From positions 62,001-126,000 of the forward strand of contig JALMLS010000175.1 in NCBI GenBank assembly GCA_038496445.1: a DNA stretch of 64,000 nucleotides. The letters run 5' to 3'. The position numbers and the translations under genes are program-made. The notes under the pieces were generated by a model that had not been told where the DNA came from, searched no databases, and worked only from the letters and a program-made list of their open reading frames with translations. The stretch comes from Trichosphaerium sp. ATCC 40318 (lineage: Eukaryota; Discosea; Flabellinia; Trichosidae). Below, piece after piece: positions 55,780 through 64,000 of the stretch (position 1 is its first letter; each line of letters starts with the position of its first letter).

Positions 55780-58700
55780 ATGGAAGCGTTTGGACAATAT
55801 GCGCTTCTATCGTTCGGTTTTGGAGGATGCGGGCAATTGGGCGTTGGCGATAAATCAAAAACATTTATTAGTTCAAGATCGCTTCACGTTGATAGTCTGC
55901 AAGGCAAGGAAGTACTTCAAGTGGCTTGTGGAGGTAATTTTTCGGTTTTTTTAATTCGGAAGTCGCTGATACCTTTTTGGTATTTCCTTCGCCCACACTA
56001 TCGTTTGTTGGCCATAAATCTGTTAATTATTTGCGCGTACAGTATTAATTATGTCAAGGGTTATTTTCACTGATGCTAACGCAACAACGAGAGCTCTACG
56101 GGTGGGGTGATACATATGGGATGCTTCCCAGACTTTTAAGCTCGCTACATGGAAAAAACTTGAGGGGCATAGCAGCTGGTACTGTTAGTGCTGCGTCATG
56201 GACAGCGAAAGGACAATTGTACACCTGGGGTCACTGTAACGATGAAGGTACATTTTTTTAATTCAATTACGCTCAATTCTACCCACAAACGCATAGATTC
56301 TGTACCTTCAACATCTAGCATGCGTCTATGGGGACCAGATATTGTACAAATGCCAGCAAACCGTGTGGTCGTTTCAGCAGCATGTGGTGCTGGTCATGTC
56401 ATTATCCTATGTGCTAATGGTAACCTTGTTTTTCTTTTTAACTGCAATCAGTATTTAACTTTTACTAGGTGATTTATTCTCTTGTGGGTCTAATGAAAGA
56501 TTGCAATTGGGTGTATCTTCAGCTGAAGCAAGAGTTGATTCACCTGAACGTATAGATACATGTTTACAGGTAAGTACAGTAGAAGAAATTACCATTTAAT
56601 TCTGACGTTTCATAGAATGGTGAAATGGTAACAAACCTAAAATTTCGTGCTGTTGCCGCATCTGGGCAGCACTCCATGGCTATAACTGTTGATGGAAACC
56701 TATATGCATGGTAACGAACATGTAAAAATATACAAGCGAACTCACATGTTTAATAGGGGTGACAATACGCATGGACAACTTGGAATTGAAAAATCTAATA
56801 ATTGTGTTCCTACTTGTGTTGATGTTAAAATGTTCAGCAATTTTGTCTCGAAAGTAGCGACTAGTGATACACATACATTAGTAATAACACGTGATCACCA
56901 ACTCTACTCTTTTGGTAGAGGACTTTATGGCGAAACAGGTAAGCTACCTAAGACTCCTGTCAGGTTTTTATTTTGAATAAATATTGAGTTTTTGTTTGTA
57001 GGTCAAGGCGATTATAATGACATATGCCCTCCCAAAAAGTCTTTATGCCTAAAGATGATAACGTAGTAATAATTGCAAGTGTAGGAGGAGCAAGCAAATC
57101 TTCACATTCGATAGTATGCACAACAAAAGCTATCTACGGTTTTGGTACATTTTTTTCGTGATATTTCCTTTTGATAGTAACAAACAATACATTAGGTTCA
57201 AATAGCATGGGTCAATTGGGTTTACCATACTTGGGCTTGTTCAATACACCACAGAAGATAATGGTAATGAAGATATTTCAAACAAATCTTTTTTAGAGTT
57301 ACGGCAGACCGTTCGTTCTCTAATAGCTTGTACATAGGATATACCACGTGATCGGCTCGTATCAATGTCTTGTGGTACTCTACATACAACGATTTGTGTT
57401 AAAGAAGAAATTACTAAGTTACAAGAAGAAGGACCCTCCAAAGGTTTGTTGTTAGTACAGTTTGTAATATTAATAATGCCTCTACAGTGAATGAAATGAT
57501 ACTAAAAGAAGATGATAATAATGGATATGATTGCGAAGTTGAAGAACAACCTAGTTATGATCGCGAAGTTAAAGTACAACCTGTTTATGAGTCCGAAGTT
57601 GATGAACAACCTGTTTATGAACAGCCTGGATATTATTCTGAAGTTGAAGAACAGCCTGGTTTACTACTGAAAGCCCCGAGTCGTGTTCAAGCAAACTCTA
57701 TTGTTTCCTATGAAATATGCAATGGTGTGACGACATTTAAAGTTAGCCAACAGCAATCACCATTTATACAACATCCAAATACAACAATGCCCAGCGTTAT
57801 CCCTAAGATTACAAAGAACCACGTTTATCAAGTAGCAGCTGCGATGTCTGTTGATAAGTTTGCTGTACCTCATTTGGTAAATAATACTTCATACGATGAC
57901 TCTCTTCCTAGTACGTCGTTTTGCGCTTTGTATGAAAGTGTGTTTTTTAAAGTAGTTTTTATTAGCTCCTTTCACTTCAATGGAACAGCCATCTTCTGTT
58001 CGTAGTGTTGCTACATCAGCTCCTAAAAAGTTTATAAAGAGGGGAAAGTCACTTTCTAATTCGGAGAATATTTTTGAAAAAAGAAAGAGAAAAGAGACAT
58101 TGCCTATATCTCATAAGATGTCTATAAATACATCAAATATAACTGATAGATATAAATATGAAACACGTGCTTTAGAAAAGAGACCTGGAATTGCACTGTG
58201 GAAGAACATGTCTTCAAGAAATGTACAAAGTAAGTTTCCGTACACTTATTACTTTTTTTTTTTCATATGGTACTTTTTATCTTTGGAACTTTTCTGCGGC
58301 TTGTAATGTTTTTCTATTGCACCCTCATTGATGAATTTACTTCTTAAGCGTCGTTTAATAGAAATAATTCCGACGTAGTTCTTCTTATGAAGTCGAAAAC
58401 TTGCCGCTTTTTTTTTTGGTTTTGTAACTAATTGTACTATTACCAGGTTCGATTTCACATACACCAAATGGCCCTAAAGTTAATGATGGAGTTAGAGAAT
58501 GGAATGCAGAGTTCCAGGATTTATTATCCTCTCCTGATTCACCTGAAAAGTTTCGTTCCCTCGCAAAACTCGCTTCTGATTTTGCTTATTGTGCCGAAAC
58601 TTATGGTAGAATTATAATCACTGAACTTTGGCTTTCTACTGACAAAAAGATTATAAAACCTATGGTAATCACTTACTACTAGTTGTTTCCTATGGAATAT

Positions 58701-61700
58701 CTAATACAACTTAATAGACCAGTGCTCTTGGTGGTATAGCAGGAGGCGAGAAATTCGTTGTTCAAGGTATTTTCTTCAAATTTGCTGTTTGCAGAAATCA
58801 GAATATGAAAAACCTGTACGGGGACGATGAATGGGCTATGAAGAGTGGCGCTGCAGAACTAAGAGCGCTATCTTCAATTTGTAACGGTACTACCCTTGTA
58901 ATCGACAAGATCTTGTACTAACTCTTATTAAAGCGAATGTCAAAGGCATATGCGTTCCGTTGTCTTGTATTATAGATTATAGAGGTTATCGCTTGGTTGC
59001 CTACGCTCTCTTACCAATTGAAGGAGACCGTACACTAAAGTATGGAAGGTACACAGATGACATGTTGTCCAAGGTAATATCAACTAATCCTTCTTGTTTT
59101 TATCTAGTCCTGATGGTGGATTTACTGTTCGAAGAGGAAATCCAGAACTCCATTCTATGATGGCTAAGCTCGGGAAGAAGCTTAATATTAAGGGCCACCA
59201 TGTAGGCAACGCCGATCCAGCGTTTATTATTGGCCCTGCTGACATAGGTAAATCACAACTGCTTACTAAGCCGTACTTGTGGTTTAATGTTTTTTATTGT
59301 AATAGAATGTCACTTGGGCGACGATGATAGATATTATATAGTAGATGCAGCACGGTTATTCCCACCAGAGGCCGTATCTTCATCCAAGTCAAAAAAAAGA
59401 GGTAACAGGGGAACACGATAAACACTTTCACTTTTTTGTTTGCAATCAAATAAACTCACTAATATGTCATTAACAGGGTCACACTTGTATCAATTTTTGA
59501 GACCTGAATTGGTTAAAAGTAGCAATCAAGGTCCTTTGAGTACGTGATTATTTGGTACTGAACACGTGTGCTTACAGGGAAAAACCAGGTTCTGATGCGT
59601 TTACAAATTTTCAGTCTACTACTTCAGAACATAAACAAGAGGCTATTGATAATAAGGAGAGTGTCAGATGTGTTACAGAGCGCTTATACAAGAAGGTAGT
59701 AAGGAGATATGCAGCTCACATGGAAAATGAGTTTTCTCAATGTCACGATAAGAAAGCAGTAAGTTATAGCTTGTTTTTGTTTCAGTACAACGTTCTAACT
59801 TTCTAATTTTAACTTTAAGGGATCAAAGATACTTGCAGGAAACGTTAGACCTTCTCAACTCCATAAAAAGGGAATAAATGTTAGACATCTAGGTAGACTA
59901 AGGCAATATCTTACGCTACCTGAATCTCGTATAGTTGTTTTGCTTGAAGGTATGATTTTGTGTTTGAAGCTACTTTTATTTCATACCTAACTAACGCCAT
60001 CTGTAGTTGTCGCTAGGACTCTTAAAAACTTGCTACGTCAGCAACTACGAGAGACTATTCGAGCATTTAAGGTAGCTGCACATGAGCCTTGTTTACAGGT
60101 TATTCAAGATTTTGTAAATTTTATTCTTGGTAACCGTAGCGACTTGCGTTCAGCTTCGCGTCTATTCTGGAGAGATCTCAAACGTGCGTAAAAATACAGT
60201 TTCATACAAGAGCTGACTGTAGTTTAATATAGAGGAGATTCAAGATAGGTTTCCTTTTACATTCAACAAACGTGAACTAAAGGATGACTTTCAACTTTAT
60301 GATGCTTTAAAACCGCACATATTTACCTTACTAATGAGGCTGCAAGAGCTAGCTCATTTCAGATTCAGTAGAGCTGCTATAACAGATTTAAAAGAACGAC
60401 CAAATTTTTTCAACGCGGTACTTGAACTCTATGCAGAAAGCTCATGTTAAAACTTTTTTTACACAGGTCGATTCAGATATACATGAACTTAACGTCAAGG
60501 TTAAGCAACTCAATGTAATATACAGTTCCAATGCTTGCGCTTTTATGTTAGCAGCACGTCAAGCAGGCGAATCAGCGTCACATGGAACACTTGAGGAGTC
60601 TGATAGACTAAGAAAGCTTGGTGATATTTATTACAAAAAAGCAACAAACACATCGAGTATCAGCTTTGATACCAAGTATTCTTGGTCTGGTTATCTTCTA
60701 GATATTGCAAAGCAACAAACAGTGGTAAGTACCCTATTCATCAGCAATTCCACGAATGACACGTGATAATTCTTTTTGGAAGCTGTGCTTTGTACTGACT
60801 GCGAGTTTTAGCCGTACAAAGCCTTGACTCTTTTGGAACAAGGTGTAGCTGTTATCAAAGAAGCTATAGAGGAAAGCCCTGATGTTAGTAAAGCACATAA
60901 ACGTCTAGGCATTTTAATTTGCCGTATTGCGTCGTACACGCGCAGTCAAGAGTCTAGAACTGAACGTTTTAAGGCTGCTGCTAAGCACCTTGAACAAGCT
61001 GTTGTTTTGGAATCTGATTGCTTGACCAAATACACACAACACGCACTACGAGACCAAGGAGAATCTCTAGCACTGTGGACAAGGTAAGAAGACCTCTTTT
61101 CTTATTTTTCATTTGTTGTGTTTGATTGATTAATTACATGTTTAGGATTGCACTTGAGAGCGATGCGTTCCTTCGGTTAATACATTCCAAAGACTATATG
61201 TCAAAGTTTATTATCTCAAGGCTTGACTTATCATTATCAAAACACTCTCTTAATGATGATGCTCTTCGTTTCTTACTCACTGCGTGGGGTACTAAGATAC
61301 TTGCATTGAACTTGAGAGGATGTGTTGAGTTGACGAATAATGCTTTACTGATAATACAAGACAAGTGTCCTCATTTATCTGAAGTGAATTTGGGTCAGTG
61401 TCCTAAAATTGATGGGCGTGATATTGTAGAGTTTACACAAGTTCTTACAATACAACGTATTACATTACCTTTTACATCTAAGACTATGAGATGGAAGGAG
61501 CTTATTAATAAGTATAGACCTAAAACTATGGTACGTTTGTCACCACAGAAAAGAAAACATTTTTGGTTCTTTTTAGTTGTTATATTGTATCACAACACAG
61601 TATACGTCATCCATATGCCATTAATGACTGTGGATGTCATCTTTTGTTACTAAAATTCTTGATCGAAGGCCGTGCAAATGAGATTTTTTAATGGCTCGTT

Positions 61701-62408
61701 CAATCTCTACTTTAAATTTTTGTATTGTCTTTTAAAAAAAATTTTAGGTTACCATTGATACACCAATGGCAATGACTTCAGAGGCTTTGGATCTGTCTAC
61801 AGATTCTAACAAACTTCGACTACTTGAACTTATACTTAAGCAAGTACTTAGTGACCTTATTAAAGGTATAAGAAGTTCTAAGCAGTTAGATCATGTTCCT
61901 GTATCTTTCCTATCTCAAAGCCTTGAATCACTCATGAGGAACATTGAAGATCTCCCTTTTATGCCAAAAATTCATAGATTAATGGCTTATGCATATCTCG
62001 CGTCCAACGCTTGTCCACAACACTTTAGGATACTTGTACGCTTTAAAAATCAACAAAGGAGAAAACTTTAGTGCTTTTTTTGTCGAAATTGTTTGACGGT
62101 TTGCACGCTTCACATGCGAATAGTTTTTGGTTTGTTTGGTTTTCTTCCAAGTAACTTTCCTTGTTTTTTCTTGTTTCGTACAACAAAGTTCATGGTTAAC
62201 TATAATGCAGGAGTCATTGTTGAATGTTGGTCAGCCGTTGATAAGAGCTTGGGCTATAGTTTGTTTAATGTCTGGAAGGTCTTCGAAGGCCTTAAAGATA
62301 ATTAAGAAGCATGGTAAGAAGGAAAAAGATTCTTTAGTACAGAGTGCTGTTAATGGAGCATCAACAGCATATATTGTACGTGGTGTTTATGTACAGAAAC
62401 GCTTTTAA
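55780..62408 (+). CDS. giant RCC1 / CLU / TPR / LRR fusion protein
   Basis: From ATG 55780 (MEAFGQYALLSFGFGGCGQL). About seven RCC1 repeats run to 57.4 kb (YGWGD, LYTWGH, GDNTHGQLGIEK, YGFGSNSMGQLGLP). A short in-frame exon junction (PSK|VNEM) leads into an acidic tandem repeat (57529-57660) and a disordered basic linker. A CLU domain follows (about 58.4-59.4 kb): ICVPLSCIIDYRGYRLVAYA, then LGDDDRYYIVDAARLFPPEA. Further helical CLU-associated sequence lies to 60.4 kb, TPR-like repeats at 60.8-61.1 kb, leucine-rich repeats (ILALNLRGCVELTNNALLII, 61.3-61.45 kb) and a helical end to TAA about 62406-62408. Roughly 25 exons. CLU proteins bind mRNA and position mitochondria; RCC1 folds act as protein or chromatin platforms. 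A split into two genes is possible, but I found no promoter-like gap or stop between them. Confidence 0.8.
57529..57660 (+). repeat. acidic tandem repeat in the RCC1-CLU linker
   Basis: Five to six units of about 8-10 residues, of the form (Y)xxEVxEQP(S/V/G)Y, coded by near-repeats of GAAGTTGAAGAACAACCT. The unit lies between the RCC1 and CLU parts. Low-complexity spacer or docking motif. Confidence 0.75.
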
Positions 62409-62726
62409 TAGATTAAAAAAAATATGAGAAAATCAAAAAAAAAAGTACAAACAATAAAAAGTGTATTATAGCAATAGAGTGCAGATTAATCTTATGGGCT
62501 GTACATATCCATTAAATACTAACTCGTGTATATCTTTCTTTAAAAGTGTTGTATAATGTAATACAAATGTTGCTTCAACGAAGACGTGCAAAAAAAGTCC
62601 AACTTTTTCAAGCTTGTTATTTTTTTGTTAACTAAAGTATTTACGCTTGCTATTGAGCGTAGCGCCCAAGTAGAGTTTAACCTAAAGATTGTTTTCAACA
62701 AAAAAAGCGCTAGCTTGTGTCACAAT
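62409..62726. other. intergenic stretch
   Basis: AT-rich, about 320 bases, between the RCC1-CLU gene and the GH31 gene, which are in tandem. It holds the 3' end of one and the promoter of the other; no other feature was seen. Confidence 0.5.
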
Positions 62727-64000
62727 ATGGCCTTCGTCAATTTGTGTTTATTGCTGTTAATTGGCTTTTCATGTTGTTTTTCTCAACGCACGTGTATAAG
62801 AGATAAGTTTCCAAGGAGGTACAAATTTGTTTTCTGTTTTTCTGTTATTTTACTTATTATCTAGCGACTGTGGATACATAGGTATAGATGAGAAAGAATG
62901 CGAGGACAGAGGTAAACTTCTAGGTGTTTTTCGAAAAAAAACTTTTCGTATTCTTCCAAACTTACATTTCGACTCTTAAAAACGCATCTCGTAGGATGTT
63001 GTTGGCATCCTCTTGATAACCAGCCTTACTGCTTTCACCAGAATGGTTATAATTGCCAAAACTATAAAGTAGCAAGCAAAGAAACGACTTCAAATGGCGC
63101 TGATTTGCTTCTTGAACTCCAAGGTGATGGTTGCCAGCTATATGGTCCAGACGTAAAGCAAATACAAGTTAGTTTGTACCATGAAACAGGCACGTGTTAT
63201 TACATAACTCCACACGAACAGTTAACTCATGAGAACTCGCAGAACACAGAACAAGAATTAAGATTTTTGATCCAAACGAAGAAAGATATGAAATTCCAAA
63301 TGAGGTTTTACCACGTGAGACCATTACAGCTATGCCTAAAAACGTTGATGTGGATGTATCATTTACGGAGAATCCTTTCGGGTTTGCGGTCACTAGAGGT
63401 ACAAAATGCGGTTTTCGTTGCTATTCTCATTTTTTTCAGTTGAAGATGATGTAACTCTTTTTAACTCAACTACAACGCTTGACTTGCCATACTTTAATGG
63501 CTTGATATTTGAGAATCAGTATCTAGAACTTTCTACAATGTTCCCAGAACCAGAGTTTCACATCTACGGACTTGGTAAATACAATAAAACAACAAAAAGA
63601 AAAACGCATTAATGCTCCTTTACAAATAGGTGAAAAAGTGAGACCTTTGGCACTTGATGCACCTCGCACATATACACTATGGAATGTTGATGCTGCTACA
63701 CCAAGAAACCAGGTATAACTGTTTCTAAGCGCATGCTAATTTGGTTAATTTCTAGAACGTTTATGGAAGTCACCCTTTCTATCTTCAAGTGTTAGAATCT
63801 GGAAACGCTCATGGTGTCGTATGTACCCATTTAACATTTAGAATTTAAAGGAAGTTTAGCTATTGCTTAATAGTAATGGTATGGATGTAGATATTAATCC
63901 TAAATACCTAACGTTCAAGGCTATTGGCGGGTACAAAACAAAGAAAAATCCAAGAATGTATTATATCTTATTACCTTTAGTATTCTTGATTTCTATTTCT
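62727..64000 (+). CDS. trefoil-domain GH31 alpha-glucosidase, N-terminal part (cut by window end)
   Basis: Starts ATG 62727 with a signal peptide (MAFVNLCLLLLIGFSCCFSQ). A P-type trefoil domain follows: RTCIRDKFPR, then DCGYIGIDEKECEDRGCCWH (about 62865-63010). The N-terminal beta-sandwich of GH31 follows: LQGDGCQLYGPDV, KIFDPNEERYEIPNE, DVSFTENPFGFAVTR, LDLPYFNGLIFENQYLELST, then HIYGLGEKVRPLALDAPRTY, YTLWNVDAATPRN, NVYGSHPFYLQVLESG. This is the layout of lysosomal acid alpha-glucosidase and sucrase-isomaltase. The catalytic barrel lies beyond 64000. Introns are 45-75 bases. Confidence 0.93.

Overview
The window is eukaryotic nuclear DNA from a gene-dense, AT-rich protist. Genes sit on both strands, often 100-300 bases apart, and most coding regions are cut by short introns (roughly 35-110 bases, mostly 40-80). 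Introns end in TAG or CAG and, unusually often, start with GTACG rather than GTAAG. The gene content is ordinary eukaryotic housekeeping: listerin, RNA polymerase III, CPSF30, TRAPP, GPN2, histone H2B. The lineage is uncertain. A kinase-SH2 protein of the Shk type, many small-GTPase regulators and CLU/RCC1 proteins fit a free-living amoeba, possibly Amoebozoa, but this is inference.

Left part (1-11.3 kb): the 3' end of an RND/Patched-Dispatched-like membrane protein, the ribosome-associated E3 ligase listerin, an unknown small protein, and a 1.5 kb gene-free stretch with a diverged duplicated element. Then (11.3-18.0 kb, minus) comes a very large secretory-pathway CotH-kinase protein with lamin-tail domains, FN3, a mucin-like stalk, one membrane span and a zinc-ribbon-like tail. 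It is followed by pterin carbinolamine dehydratase, a selenoprotein H-like gene with an in-frame TGA and a candidate SECIS, an unknown gene and an alpha/beta hydrolase.

Middle part (24-42.6 kb): GPN2 and histone H2B share a short divergent promoter. H2B carries a histone-type 3' stem-loop. A RasGEF_N-only protein, TRAPPC6, a SRPBCC lipid-binding-fold protein, a tRNA-Ser(GCT) with two broken copies, a Ras GTPase, a type I PRMT, an NHE-type Na+/H+ exchanger, POLR3B and a stand-alone SET protein follow.

Right part (42.8-64 kb): a fusion of degenerate RhoGAP, beta-propeller-like region, pseudokinase and SH2; a basic nuclear-like protein; a GT64 (exostosin) glycosyltransferase; acyl-CoA-binding protein; CPSF30; an F-box/propeller-like protein; a very large RCC1-CLU-TPR-LRR fusion; and the start of a trefoil/GH31 alpha-glucosidase cut by the window end.

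The most notable items are the selenoprotein, the two unusual multidomain fusions (RhoGAP/propeller/pseudokinase/SH2 and RCC1/CLU/TPR/LRR), the membrane-anchored CotH protein, the tRNA-Ser-linked repeats, and the genome-wide signals at splice sites and CACGTG hexamers. All exon structures were spliced by eye from frame continuity and family resemblance. Exon edges and some start codons are therefore approximate.
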